Positions 9,271-17,782 of a stretch of DNA of 64,000 nucleotides are shown here, piece by piece. The notes below the pieces were generated by a model. The model worked only from the letters and a program-made list of their open reading frames with translations. It had not been told where the DNA came from and ran no database searches. The position numbers and the translations under genes are program-made. Origin of the DNA: Streptomyces sp. NBC_01381. Its GTDB lineage: Bacteria > Actinomycetota > Actinomycetes > Streptomycetales > Streptomycetaceae. The stretch lies in NCBI RefSeq assembly GCF_026340305.1, contig NZ_JAPEPI010000004.1, positions 248,001 through 312,000 of the forward strand, given 5' to 3'. Positions within the stretch are counted from its first letter, which is position 1. Each line of letters starts with the position of its first letter.

Positions 9271-9303
9271 CAACTGGCGGGAGCATGGGCCCAGTTCGCC
9301 GAC

Positions 9304-10281
9304 TCAGTCAGGGATGATCGCTACTGCGTCGATCTCCACGAGCGCACCCGGGCGAGCGTGTCCCGCGGTGGAGACAACCGTGATGGCCGTGCGGTGATCG
9401 CCCCACACTGATCGCGACGCCCCGTATCCCACCCGCGCGTCGACCCCGTCGACGAGATAGATGGTGAGTTTGGCGACGTGCTCGGGACCGGTGTTCGCGG
9501 CTGCGAGCACGGTCAGTACGTTGCGCATCGCCTGAGCGGTCTGCGCCTCTATGCCGTCGAGCAGGTTTCCGGTGCTGTCGGTGCCGAGCTGGCCGCCGAC
9601 ATGGAGCATCCGGGCGGCGGGCGTGATCACGCCCTGGGTGAAGGCAGGGTTGTGGTGGAGCTCCTCAGGGTCGATGTGTGTCGTCTTCGCGGTCATGAGC
9701 TTCTCCTGACGGGTGCCTGGATTCGTGTGCAGGTAGAGGTCGCGCAGCAGGCAGACCTCGGACAGGTGGTGGATCAGCTCGCGGTGGATGTGCAGCACCA
9801 GATCGGCCATGGGGATGTCGGGGAAGGGTTCCTTCGCGCCGACCGGGACCCGGAGCCCGGCGTCGCCGAGGTCGCGTACCCCGGCCAGCCAGACGTCGAG
9901 TTGGGTTTCGAGCTGGTCGAGCGCCATCTTCGCGCTGTCGGCGTACTCCCAGGTTTCGTACGACGCTGCCGGCGCGCCGAAGTGTGCCGCGTTGCGCGCG
10001 GCGAGCAGACCGGTGATGACATGTCCGAGCCGCCAGGCGATCGTCGTGAAGGGCGCGGGGACCGGCTGGGGGTATGCGTATTCCAACGTGAAGTCTCCGG
10101 CGCCGAGTTGCATGGGCGCCGTCGAGCTGCCGCGCGGCCGGATGCTCCAGGCGTCCGGCACCGGCGACCAGAAGTACTCCTCGTCGGTGAGGCCGTCGAG
10201 ACGGGCCCGCAGTTGATGGTTCCAGTGGAACTCAAGCTGCTCGCGCAGCGACCGGTTCACATCGAGTTCGTTTGCGTCCAT
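9304..10281 (-). CDS. DinB-like domain fused in frame to a RidA/YjgF-family domain
   Basis: One uninterrupted frame of 325 residues. Residues 1-190 are a DinB/DUF664-like helical domain ending in HRELIHHLSEVCLLRDLYLHT, where stand-alone relatives normally stop. The last 130 residues, from an internal ATG at 9696, are a complete RidA (reactive enamine/imine deaminase) with the usual AKLTIYLVD and R-P-ALVEIDAVA blocks. The ATG at 9696 has its own AGGAG six bases upstream, so RidA can be made separately as well as by read-through. The likely history is loss of the DinB stop codon. It is divergent from a WYL regulator 62 nt away. Confidence 0.8.
   Translation of the reverse strand: MDANELDVNRSLREQLEFHWNHQLRARLDGLTDEEYFWSPVPDAWSIRPRGSSTAPMQLGAGDFTLEYAYPQPVPAPFTTIAWRLGHVITGLLAARNAAHFGAPAASYETWEYADSAKMALDQLETQLDVWLAGVRDLGDAGLRVPVGAKEPFPDIPMADLVLHIHRELIHHLSEVCLLRDLYLHTNPGTRQEKLMTAKTTHIDPEELHHNPAFTQGVITPAARMLHVGGQLGTDSTGNLLDGIEAQTAQAMRNVLTVLAAANTGPEHVAKLTIYLVDGVDARVGYGASRSVWGDHRTAITVVSTAGHARPGALVEIDAVAIIPD
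9703..9707 (-). promoter_or_regulatory. Internal ribosome binding site for the RidA part
   Basis: AGGAG on the minus strand, 6 nt before the ATG at 9696 and inside the DinB-RidA open frame. It is stronger than any ribosome binding site seen before the upstream start at 10281, which suggests RidA was, or still is, translated on its own. Confidence 0.6.
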
Positions 10282-10301
10282 GGAGCCACCGTGACACCTG
10301 A

Positions 10302-10322
10302 GGCGGACAGGATCGGTCCGCC
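10302..10322. promoter_or_regulatory. Inverted repeat between DinB-RidA and the WYL regulator
   Basis: GGCGGAC (10302-10308) and GTCCGCC (10316-10322) form a perfect 7-7-7 inverted repeat. It sits centrally in the 62-nt divergent gap and is well placed as the operator of the neighbouring WYL regulator. Confidence 0.5.
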
Positions 10323-10343
10323 ATCTCTGGCAATGTGGGCGGC

Positions 10344-11342
10344 ATGAACGCGGCAAGCGGTGACGGGCGAGATACGACGGAGCGGGTGCTCACCCTGCTC
10401 GGGCTGCTACAGCAGCGGCAGACTTGGAGCGGCCCCGAGCTCGCCGACCGGCTCGGGGTCACGACGCGCACGGTGCGCCGCGATGTCGAGCGGCTGCGCA
10501 CCCTCGGCTATCCGGTGCATGCCGGCCAGGGCGTCGGCGGCGGCTACCGACTCGGTCCGGGACAGGACCTGCCGCCGCTGCTTCTCGACGACCAGGAGGC
10601 GATCGCCACCGCGGTCTCACTGCTCGCCGGCGCGGGTGGCGCGGTCGCCGGCGCCGGCGACGCCGCACTCCGGGCCCTGACGAAGCTTGATCAGGTGCTG
10701 CCCAGCAGGCTGCGGCACGAGGTGCGCGCGCTCTCCGGCTCGGTGGAGTCCTTCGACGGAGGCCGCACACCGGTCGACCCCCAGGCGCTCATGACGCTGG
10801 CCAGAGCCTGCCGCGACGAGGTCGAGGCCGGTTTCGACTACCCGTCCGGGAGCGAGGTCCGCCGGCGGCGCGTGGAGCCCTACCGCCTGGTCGCATCCGA
10901 CCGGCGCTGGTACCTCTTCGCCTACGACCTCGACCGCGACGACTGGCGCAGTTTCCGCGTCGACCGGATGACCGAGGCGGTCGCCCGGACCTGGCGCTTC
11001 CGTCCGCGCCCGGCGCCGGACGCGGCGGCGTACGTGCAGGAGGGTGTGGCGAGTCGGGTCTACCCGCACCGGGCGCGGTTCCTCGTGCACGCGTCGGCCG
11101 ACACGGTGCGCGCGCAGCTTCCGGCGTCGGCGGCCGTCGTGCGAAAGCGGGGGAGTGAGCACTGCGAGGTGCTCAGTGGCGCCGCCGGACTCGACGCCGT
11201 ACTCATGCATGTACTCCTGCTGGGCCACGACTTCGAGGTACTTGACCCGCCTGAGCTCGGGAGCCGCTGCCGCGCGCTGGCGGAGAGATTGATGGCGGCC
11301 GGTGCGACCGCCGCACCGGGGCCGGACACGCAGGAGTCATGA
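10344..11342 (+). CDS. YafY-like WYL-domain transcriptional regulator
   Basis: 332 residues. An N-terminal HTH_11/DeoR-like winged helix (ELADRLGVTTRTVRRDVERLRTLGYPV) is followed by the GQGVGGGYRLGPG wing. A WYL ligand-sensing domain has RRVEPYRLVASDRRWYLFAYD and a C-terminal WCX region. These proteins often repress a divergently encoded small enzyme, here the DinB-RidA gene. ATG 10344 is used; a GTG at 10335 is an alternative, and neither has a strong ribosome binding site. Confidence 0.88.
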   Translation: MNAASGDGRDTTERVLTLLGLLQQRQTWSGPELADRLGVTTRTVRRDVERLRTLGYPVHAGQGVGGGYRLGPGQDLPPLLLDDQEAIATAVSLLAGAGGAVAGAGDAALRALTKLDQVLPSRLRHEVRALSGSVESFDGGRTPVDPQALMTLARACRDEVEAGFDYPSGSEVRRRRVEPYRLVASDRRWYLFAYDLDRDDWRSFRVDRMTEAVARTWRFRPRPAPDAAAYVQEGVASRVYPHRARFLVHASADTVRAQLPASAAVVRKRGSEHCEVLSGAAGLDAVLMHVLLLGHDFEVLDPPELGSRCRALAERLMAAGATAAPGPDTQES

Positions 11343-11354
11343 GCTCCGTCCTCG

Positions 11355-11927
11355 TCACGTTCGGCCGCCTTCAGTGAGGTGGTTGCGCCGGGCCTCGCGG
11401 TCGAAGATGCCGAGGATCTCCGCGGGGCCGCCGATGGCGCCCACCGCGTGCGGAAGCATGGTCGGGAACTCCGCCGCCTGCCGCTCCTCGACCCGCAACC
11501 GGCGCTCGCCCAGGAGGAGTTCGACCGTTCCGGACAGCACCGTGAACCACTCACGGCCGGGGTGCGCCTTCAGCGCGGTGGGGCCTTGCGGGGGCGGGTC
11601 GGTCAGGCGCATCCGGGCGACCGTGACGCCCGGTTCGCCGCGCAGCGTCCAGTGGGTCTGGGAGCGGGACCGGTGGTAGGTGGGGTTCGAGACGACGTCT
11701 TCGGCGTCGGTCTCGACGAGCTGGTCGAGCGAGGTGCTCAGGGCACGGGCGATCGCGGTGAGCTGGTCCAGGGCGATCCTGCGGTGCCCGGTCTCGATCC
11801 GGCTGAGGGTCGAAGGGCTGAGATGGCTGCGGCCGGCCAGGTCGTCGAGCGACCAGCCGTGCGCGGCCCGCAAGGCCCGGATCCGCTTGCGCACGAGGCC
11901 GTCCAGATCAGTACCTTCTTGCGTCAT
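11355..11927 (-). CDS. XRE-family regulator with cupin sensor domain
   Basis: 190 residues. An HTH_3 domain (ALRAAHGWSLDDLAGRSHLSPSTLSRIE) occupies about 13-70, then a cupin_2 domain (HPGREWFTVLSGTVELLLGERRLRVEERQ). The start at 11927 appears leaderless: a TACACT -10 box lies 7 nt upstream of the ATG with no ribosome binding site. A perfect palindrome covers the start codon, so autorepression is likely. It is divergent from a methyltransferase. The effector bound by the cupin is unknown. Confidence 0.87.
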   Translation of the reverse strand: MTQEGTDLDGLVRKRIRALRAAHGWSLDDLAGRSHLSPSTLSRIETGHRRIALDQLTAIARALSTSLDQLVETDAEDVVSNPTYHRSRSQTHWTLRGEPGVTVARMRLTDPPPQGPTALKAHPGREWFTVLSGTVELLLGERRLRVEERQAAEFPTMLPHAVGAIGGPAEILGIFDREARRNHLTEGGRT

Positions 11928-11935
11928 GCGCAAGA
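11917..11935. promoter_or_regulatory. Perfect 7-5-7 palindrome over the XRE-cupin start codon
   Basis: TCTTGCG-TCATG-CGCAAGA. It covers the ATG at 11925-11927 and touches the -10 box of the leaderless promoter, an ideal autorepressor site. The core TTGCG-N5-CGCAA recurs at 51264-51280. Confidence 0.6.
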
Positions 11936-11974
11936 GTGTATGCGCTGGCCGCAAACCGTCGTACGGTCGGGCGC

Positions 11975-12889
11975 ATGGCACACCCCGCATCGCAGCCCCA
12001 CTCCCACACCCCGGCCCCGCACGGCACCGGCCCCCACCCTCACGCCCCTGGAGAAGACGGCGCCGGACCGCAGTCGCAGCACAGCCTCGCCGAGATACTC
12101 GATCTCGACGCCGCGCTGTTCGCCTCCTACCTCACCGCCGTCACCGGCCGGGTGGCGTGCCTGGCCGGCAGCGACGTCACGCACATCGTCGACCTCGGCG
12201 CGGGCACCGGCACCGGTACCTTCGCGCTGCTCGATCAGTTCCCCACGGCCCGGGTGACCGCCGTCGACAGCTCGGCCGAGATGCTGGCCGGGCTCACCGA
12301 GGCCGCCCGCGCGCGGGGTCTGGGGGATCGCGTGCACACCCTGCGGGCGGACGCCGGTGCGGGTCTGCCCGGCGTCACGGACGCGGACCTCGTCTGGGCC
12401 TCGGCCTCGCTGCACCATCTGGACGACCCCGCCGCGGCCCTGGCCGGGATCCGCACCGCGCTGCGCCCCGGCGGTCTGCTGGCCGTCGCCGAACTGGACG
12501 GCATGCCGCGCTTCCTGCCCGCCGACGCCGTACCGGACCGTCCCGGCCTGGAGGCCCGCTGCCGCGAGGCACTGGACGCGCTCCACGCCGAGCAGGTGCC
12601 GCACCTGGGTGCCGACTGGGGAGTGTTGCTCGCGGCGGCCGGCCTCACCGTCGAGCGGGAGCGCACCGAGCAGCTGGAGCTGCGCGCGCCCCTGCCCGAA
12701 GGCGCGGGCCGCTACGCGTACCTCGCCCTCGGCGGTATCCGTGGCGCGCTCGACGGCCGGATCGACCCCGCGGACCTGGCCGCGTTCGACGCGCTGCTCG
12801 ACGGCGGTCCCCAGGACGTGCGGCACCGCGACGACCTCGTGGTGCGCTCCACGCGTCAGCTCTGGGTGGCCCGCCGCCCCGGCCAGTAG
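11975..12889 (+). CDS. Class I SAM-dependent methyltransferase
   Basis: 304 residues. A His/Pro-rich N-terminus is followed by the SAM-binding motif I VDLGAGTGTGTF, an acidic motif II (VTAVDSSAEM), and WASASLHHLDDPAAAL and LRPGGLLAVAEL, which mark a methyltransf_25/12-type fold. Substrate unknown. ATG 11975 is preferred over a GTG at 11936 that lies in the divergent promoter region. It is divergent from the XRE-cupin regulator, which probably controls it. Confidence 0.85.
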   Translation: MAHPASQPHSHTPAPHGTGPHPHAPGEDGAGPQSQHSLAEILDLDAALFASYLTAVTGRVACLAGSDVTHIVDLGAGTGTGTFALLDQFPTARVTAVDSSAEMLAGLTEAARARGLGDRVHTLRADAGAGLPGVTDADLVWASASLHHLDDPAAALAGIRTALRPGGLLAVAELDGMPRFLPADAVPDRPGLEARCREALDALHAEQVPHLGADWGVLLAAAGLTVERERTEQLELRAPLPEGAGRYAYLALGGIRGALDGRIDPADLAAFDALLDGGPQDVRHRDDLVVRSTRQLWVARRPGQ

Positions 12890-12890
12890 G

Positions 12891-12930
12891 CGGCCGTCAG
12901 TAGACGGCTGTCAGTATTCGGCCGTCAGTG
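12891..12930. repeat. Three tandem copies of a 14-bp unit between methyltransferase and hemC
   Basis: CGGC(C/T)GTCAGT(A/G) at 12891, 12905 and 12919, period 14. The third copy runs into the stop codon of the convergent hemC. It looks like local slippage; no function is evident. Confidence 0.7.
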
Positions 12931-13860
12931 CGCGATCGAGTCGATGAGCTCGCGCGCGCCCTGGCGCAGCAGCGTCACCGCCACGGACGTGCCGAGCGTC
13001 GCCGGGTCGAGCCGTCCTGCCCACTCGTGGGCGTTCAGGACCGTCTTGCCGTCAGGGGTGAACACGCTGGCGCGCAGCGACAGGTCGCCGCTCGGCTCGC
13101 AGCGGGCGTACCCGGCGATGGGGGAGTTGCAGTGCCCCTGCAGGACGTGCAGGAACATCCGCTCGGCGGTCGCCTCCCGCCATGCGTCGGGGTCACCGAG
13201 GCCGGACACGACGTCGATCGTCTCCGTGTCCTCCTCGCGGCACTGGAGCGCCAGGATCCCGGCGCCGATCGGCGGGCACATCGTCTCCACCGAGAGGACC
13301 TCGGTCGCCACGTCCATCCGGTCGATGCGTTCGAGGCCGGACACGGCGAGCAGTAGCGCGTCCGCGTCGCCCGCGGCCAGCTTCTCCATCCGGCGCCCCG
13401 CGTTCCCGCGCATCGGTACGCACTCCAACTCCGGGTGGGAAGCCGCGAGTTGGGCGATGCGCCGGACGGAGGACGTGCCGATGCGGGTTCCCGCGGGCAG
13501 CTCGTCCAGGGTCAGCCCACCGGGGTGGATGAGCGCGTCACGGATGTCGTCCCGTTTGAGGAAAGCGGCGAACGTGGTGCCCGCGGGCAGCGGCCGGTCC
13601 GCGGGCACGTCCTTGACGCAGTGCACCGCGAGGTCCGCCTCACCGGCGAGCAGCGCCGCGTCGACCTCCTTGGTGAACGCGCCCTTGCCGCCGAGCTTCG
13701 CGAGGTCCCCCATCCAGCGGTCACCGGACGTCGTGACCGGCACGACTTCGGTACGGATCCCCGGGTGCAGCACGGCCAGTTCGGCGCGGACGCGCTCCAC
13801 CTGGGCGAGCGCCATGGGCGAGGAACGGGAGACGATGCGGATCAGCTCAGGAGCGGACAT
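12925..13860 (-). CDS. hemC: Hydroxymethylbilane synthase (porphobilinogen deaminase)
   Basis: A full-length 311-residue enzyme that joins four porphobilinogens into hydroxymethylbilane for heme, siroheme and cobalamin. Seen: catalytic D84 in VKDVP, substrate-binding arginines in GTSSVRRIAQL and RGNAGRRMEKL, and cofactor cysteine C244 in GHCNSP. The start at 13860 has no ribosome binding site but a TATCGT -10-like box 7 nt upstream, so it is probably leaderless. It stands alone, away from hemA/hemB/hemD, which suggests a second copy beside the usual hem cluster; that needs the rest of the genome. Confidence 0.93.
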   Translation of the reverse strand: MSAPELIRIVSRSSPMALAQVERVRAELAVLHPGIRTEVVPVTTSGDRWMGDLAKLGGKGAFTKEVDAALLAGEADLAVHCVKDVPADRPLPAGTTFAAFLKRDDIRDALIHPGGLTLDELPAGTRIGTSSVRRIAQLAASHPELECVPMRGNAGRRMEKLAAGDADALLLAVSGLERIDRMDVATEVLSVETMCPPIGAGILALQCREEDTETIDVVSGLGDPDAWREATAERMFLHVLQGHCNSPIAGYARCEPSGDLSLRASVFTPDGKTVLNAHEWAGRLDPATLGTSVAVTLLRQGARELIDSIAH

Positions 13861-14061
13861 GTGTATAACGATAGGCCCTGCCCAACAGCCGCCGGGACAA
13901 GGGCTGGTCACCTCGATGCCGGTTCGAGCGCGGCTCCGGCGGTGCCCGAGCCGCCGCCGGCTCGGCATGCGCCGGGCCCGTGGGCCTCATAGCGTGGAAG
14001 CAGCCTGCGCCCGGCGTCAGGCCGTCGTGCCGTCCGCGGCGTCAGCCACCTGGGAGGTCCC

Positions 14062-14538
14062 ATGTCCGCCCCCGCCGGTCACCAGCGGTCCCCGATCGTC
14101 CTGGAACCGATGGCGCCCACCCATCTGGTCGACGTCCTCGCCCTCGGCCGGGAGTTGTACGACACCACGGTGAAGCCGTACACGTCCTGGTCGCTCTCGG
14201 CCATCGCCGGGCACATGGACGCCGACGCCTCGGCCTGCTGGGTGGCGCTCGACGGTGAGCGTCTCGCCGGGTTCGTCCTCGGCTCCATGGGCTTCGAGCA
14301 GCGGGCGGACTGGGGGAACCTGGAGTGGATCGCCAGCGCGCCGGACTATCAGGGGCAGGGCGTCGCCAGCCATCTCGTACAGGCCTGCTGCGCGACGCTG
14401 ACCGCCGCCGGTGCCACCGCCGTCGTGACCGATGTCGCCGCGCGCAACACCGCCTCCGCCGCGCTCATGCGGCGCAACGGCTTCAAGGAGAGCGTGACGG
14501 TCACTCTTTTCGTACGTGAGGTCGAATCCCCGCTCTGA
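14062..14538 (+). CDS. GNAT-family N-acetyltransferase
   Basis: 158 residues. Acetyl-CoA-binding motif A is visible as LEWIASAPDYQGQGVASHLV (Q/R-x-x-G-x-G/A) and the C-terminal motif B as NTASAALMRRNGFKE. GGGAGG lies just before the ATG. Substrate unknown; it could act on a protein N-terminus, an amino acid or a small molecule. It is divergent from hemC and convergent with the drug exporter. Confidence 0.87.
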   Translation: MSAPAGHQRSPIVLEPMAPTHLVDVLALGRELYDTTVKPYTSWSLSAIAGHMDADASACWVALDGERLAGFVLGSMGFEQRADWGNLEWIASAPDYQGQGVASHLVQACCATLTAAGATAVVTDVAARNTASAALMRRNGFKESVTVTLFVREVESPL

Positions 14539-14574
14539 GAGTCTCCGTTCTGAGGGCCTCCGCCCTGAGGGACC

Positions 14575-16092
14575 TCACCCCGCGCAGTCCTTCCCAGGCT
14601 CCAACGGCGGTGCGCCGACCCCGAGATGGGACTTGCACCGCGGTGTGTTGCCCGGATCCTCGTGCCAGGCAGCGGGGCTAGGGCGGATGAAGACCGCCGC
14701 TGCCGCCGCCGCGAGGACGAAGAGTCCCGCGCAGCCCACGGCCGCCTTGCCGAACGCGGTGTCGAGCGCGGCCGGATCCGCGTACGCCGTGCCGGACAGG
14801 CCGACCGCGAGGGGCAGGGCGGCCACGACGAGCATCTGCGCGACCCGCGCCGCGGTGTTGTTGACCCCGCTGGCAAGGCCCGCGCGGCTCGCGTCCACCG
14901 AGGCGAGGACGGTCGCGGTGAGCGGGGCGACGAAGATGCTCATCCCCAGGCCGAGGACGACGACCGCGGGCAGGACGGAGGTGACGTACGAGGCACCCGG
15001 CTCGATCCTCAGCATCAGGAGCGCCCCGGCGGCCGCGATGAGCGGGCCCGCGACCAGCGGCAGCGTGGGGCCGACCCGCCGCGAGAGATCACCGGCGGCC
15101 GCCGAGAGCAGCAGCATCAGGACGGTGATGGGCAGTGTCGCCGTGCCCGCCTCCAGGGCGTCGTAGCCCAGCGTCGTCTGCAACTGCACCGGCAGCATGA
15201 ACAGGAGCCCGCCGATGGCCGCGTACAGACAGAGCGTCATGATGTTCGCCGCGCTGAACAGGCGGGAGCGGAAGAGCGAGAGCGGCAGCATGGGGTCCTT
15301 GCAGCGGTGCTCGACCAGGACGAAGACGACGCCCGCCACCAGGCCGAGCAGGCCCGGAAGCAGGGCCGCCGCCGAGGAGTCTCCCGACGCCCCGATCAGC
15401 GAGAAGCTGATGCCCGCGAGGAACAGCGCGGCCAGGCACGCCCCCGTAACGTCGAACGGCTTGTCCGCGGCGCCCTCGTCGCGGCTCTCGGGGACATGGC
15501 GTGCCGCGACGAGCACGAGCGCGGCGAGCGGCACATTGATCAGGAAGATCCAGCGCCAGCCGGGACCGTCGATCAGCCAGCCGCCAAGGAACGGTCCGAT
15601 GGCCCCCGCGACGCCGCCGAGCCCCGACCACGCGCCCACCGCGCGTGCCTGGTCCTGCGGGCGGAACGACGTACGCACCAGGGCCAGCGAGCCCGGCGTG
15701 AGCAGTGCTCCGCCGATGCCCTGGAGCGCGCGGGCGGCGATGAGCATCCCCGCGTTCGGCGCGAGCCCGCAGAGCGCGGATGCGAGGGCGAACCACACGA
15801 TGCCGATGACCAGGGTGCGCCGCCGGCCGATGCGGTCGCCGAGCGCTCCACCCAGGAGCAGCAGCGACGAGAGGGTGAGCATGTAGGCGTTGACGACCCA
15901 CTGCAGCGAGGCGATCGAGGTGTCGAGGTCGCGGCCGAGGGTGGGCAGGGCGACATTGACCACCGTGCCGTCGAGCATCGCCATGCCCGATGCGAGTACG
16001 GCGCAGGCGAGCACCCAGCGGCCCCGTGGCGACGCCAGTGCGACACCGCCGTCGGCACTGTCCGTCGCCGAAGCCTCCGATGTGGACGCCAT
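14575..16092 (-). CDS. MFS exporter, DHA2 (EmrB/QacA) family, 14 membrane segments
   Basis: 505 residues. Motif A-like GALGDRIGRRRTLV, the N-terminal motif MAMLDGTVVNVALPTLGRDL and the antiporter motif C region (LVRTSFRPQDQARAVGAW...GPFLGGWLID) place it in the 14-TMS drug:proton antiporters. It lies 33 nt downstream of a second DHA2 exporter on the same strand, forming a paralogous tandem pair. Likely role is efflux of a toxic compound; substrate and regulator are not evident. Confidence 0.92.
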   Translation of the reverse strand: MASTSEASATDSADGGVALASPRGRWVLACAVLASGMAMLDGTVVNVALPTLGRDLDTSIASLQWVVNAYMLTLSSLLLLGGALGDRIGRRRTLVIGIVWFALASALCGLAPNAGMLIAARALQGIGGALLTPGSLALVRTSFRPQDQARAVGAWSGLGGVAGAIGPFLGGWLIDGPGWRWIFLINVPLAALVLVAARHVPESRDEGAADKPFDVTGACLAALFLAGISFSLIGASGDSSAAALLPGLLGLVAGVVFVLVEHRCKDPMLPLSLFRSRLFSAANIMTLCLYAAIGGLLFMLPVQLQTTLGYDALEAGTATLPITVLMLLLSAAAGDLSRRVGPTLPLVAGPLIAAAGALLMLRIEPGASYVTSVLPAVVVLGLGMSIFVAPLTATVLASVDASRAGLASGVNNTAARVAQMLVVAALPLAVGLSGTAYADPAALDTAFGKAAVGCAGLFVLAAAAAAVFIRPSPAAWHEDPGNTPRCKSHLGVGAPPLEPGKDCAG

Positions 16093-16104
16093 CGCCTCGC
16101 CCTC

Positions 16105-16141
16105 TCCTACATGTGCACCGCGTTCCTACATGTGCACCGCG
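16105..16141. repeat. Perfect 18-bp direct repeat, period 19, between the two DHA2 genes
   Basis: The same 18 bases occur at 16105-16122 and 16124-16141, one base apart. On the minus strand they carry the final codons and TAG stop of the upstream exporter plus AGGA. The duplication therefore repeats the stop/ribosome-binding region, and the copy nearer the downstream gene supplies its AGGAG. Confidence 0.85.
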
Positions 16142-17652
16142 CCGCCGCTCGCTTCGGAATGGACGGGAGCACCGCGGCGGTAGAGCACGACCGTAACGAC
16201 GAGGCCGACGGCGAAGAAGAGAGCCGACCACCAGTACGCGGTCGAGTAGCTCTCCATCGCCGCTTGGGCCTCCACCTGAGGCGTCGGGTCCTTGCCCACG
16301 AGGTAGTTGGCCGCGGCGCTGGTGGCGAGCGAGTTGAGCAGGGCCGTGCCGATCGAACCGCCCACCTGCTGGCTGGTGTTGACCATCGCCGACGCGACAC
16401 CCGCGTCGTGCGCCGCGACACCGGCGGTCGCCATGCTCATCGCAGGGGCGAAGACCAGGCCGAGGCCGAGACCGGCGACGAGCAGCGGCGGAAGGACGTG
16501 CGCGCCGTATCCGCTGCTCACGTCGAGGGCGGTGAACCAGGCCATCGAGGCCGCCGCGAGACCCATGCCGAGCGGCACGATCGGTTTCGCGCCGAACCGT
16601 GGCACGAGCGAGTTGGTCGTGACGACCGAGACCACCACCATCACGGCGACCATCGGCAGGAACGCGAGACCGGTCTTGACGGGGGTGTAGCCGAGGATCT
16701 GCTGGAGGTAGTACGTCAGGAACAGGAACACGCCGAACATGCCGGCGCCCGAGATGAACATGGCGAGGAACGACGCCCCGCGGTCCCGGTCGAGCACCAC
16801 CCGCAGCGGAAGCAGCGGATGCTCGGCCCGCGTCTGCCACCAGGCGAAGGCGGCCACGAGGACGGCGCCGACGACCAGGAACCCCCAGGTGTCGACGTCG
16901 CTCCAGGCGTGCGTCTCGGCGTTCGAGAAGCCGTAGACGATGCAGAAGAGGCCCGCGGAGACCAGCAGTGTGCCGGGGACGTCGAGTTTCGGCCGGTCGG
17001 CGGGCCTGCCGCCGTGCAGCAGCCGGGCGCCGCCCAGCATCGCGACCGCCGCGAAGATCAGGTTCACGTAGAGGCACCAGCGCCAGTCCAGATACTCGGT
17101 CAGCACGCCGCCGAGCAGCAGGCCGACCGCGCCGCCCGCGCCCGCGATGGCGCCGTAGATGCCGAACGCCTTCGCCCGCTCCTTGGGGTCCGTGAACGTC
17201 GTGGTGAGCAGGGACAGTGCGGCGGGTGCGAGCAGCGCGCCGAACACGCCCTGGAGGGCGCGGGCCACGACCAGCATGGTGAAGCTCGTCGCCGCGCCGC
17301 CGAGGGCCGAGGCCAGTGCGAATCCGGCGAGTCCGGCGAGGAAGACGGCCTTGCGGCCCACCAGGTCGGCTATGCGACCGCCGAGGAGCAGCAGGCTGCC
17401 GAAGGCGAGTGCGTACGCGGTGACGATCCACTGGCGGTTGCCGTCGCTGAACCCGAGGTCCTGCTGCGCCGATGGCAGGGCGATGTTCACGATCGTCGCG
17501 TCGAGGACCACCATGAGCTGGGCTATCCCGACGACCCCGAGGATCAGCCAGCGGTGCTCGTGCCGTCCGCCGCTGATGTGGGGCGTGGAGTCGGGTGGGG
17601 ATCCTGCCGACTGTGTGGTCTCGAAGGGTTCCGGCATGGGCGAGCGGTCCAT
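16126..17652 (-). CDS. MFS exporter, DHA2 family, 14 membrane segments
   Basis: 508 residues with the DHA2 hallmarks LMVVLDATIVNIALPSAQQDL, GGRIADLVGRKAVFL and LGYTPVKTGLAFLP. The start at 17652 is chosen for GGAGG 6 nt upstream. It is the first gene of the tandem exporter pair; its stop is embedded in the 19-bp duplication. Two similar exporters in one transcript may have diverged in substrate range. Substrate unknown. Confidence 0.92.
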   Translation of the reverse strand: MDRSPMPEPFETTQSAGSPPDSTPHISGGRHEHRWLILGVVGIAQLMVVLDATIVNIALPSAQQDLGFSDGNRQWIVTAYALAFGSLLLLGGRIADLVGRKAVFLAGLAGFALASALGGAATSFTMLVVARALQGVFGALLAPAALSLLTTTFTDPKERAKAFGIYGAIAGAGGAVGLLLGGVLTEYLDWRWCLYVNLIFAAVAMLGGARLLHGGRPADRPKLDVPGTLLVSAGLFCIVYGFSNAETHAWSDVDTWGFLVVGAVLVAAFAWWQTRAEHPLLPLRVVLDRDRGASFLAMFISGAGMFGVFLFLTYYLQQILGYTPVKTGLAFLPMVAVMVVVSVVTTNSLVPRFGAKPIVPLGMGLAAASMAWFTALDVSSGYGAHVLPPLLVAGLGLGLVFAPAMSMATAGVAAHDAGVASAMVNTSQQVGGSIGTALLNSLATSAAANYLVGKDPTPQVEAQAAMESYSTAYWWSALFFAVGLVVTVVLYRRGAPVHSEASGGAVHM

Positions 17653-17782
17653 CGGTTGCCTCCAGACGCCCCCGTCGCGCAAGACACCCCCGTCACACGG
17701 TAGGCGTGCTGGTGCGGGCCCGCGACCTGGGCGTACGGGTGCGGCGGCGGGGTCGGCCCCGCCGCCGCTCGCGCTCTGTCGT

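Noticed and set aside
14626..17703. 1025-codon plus-strand open frame opposite the two DHA2 exporters
   Set aside because: It is the mirror frame of two membrane proteins. Composition is highly charged and it has no start signal or domain.
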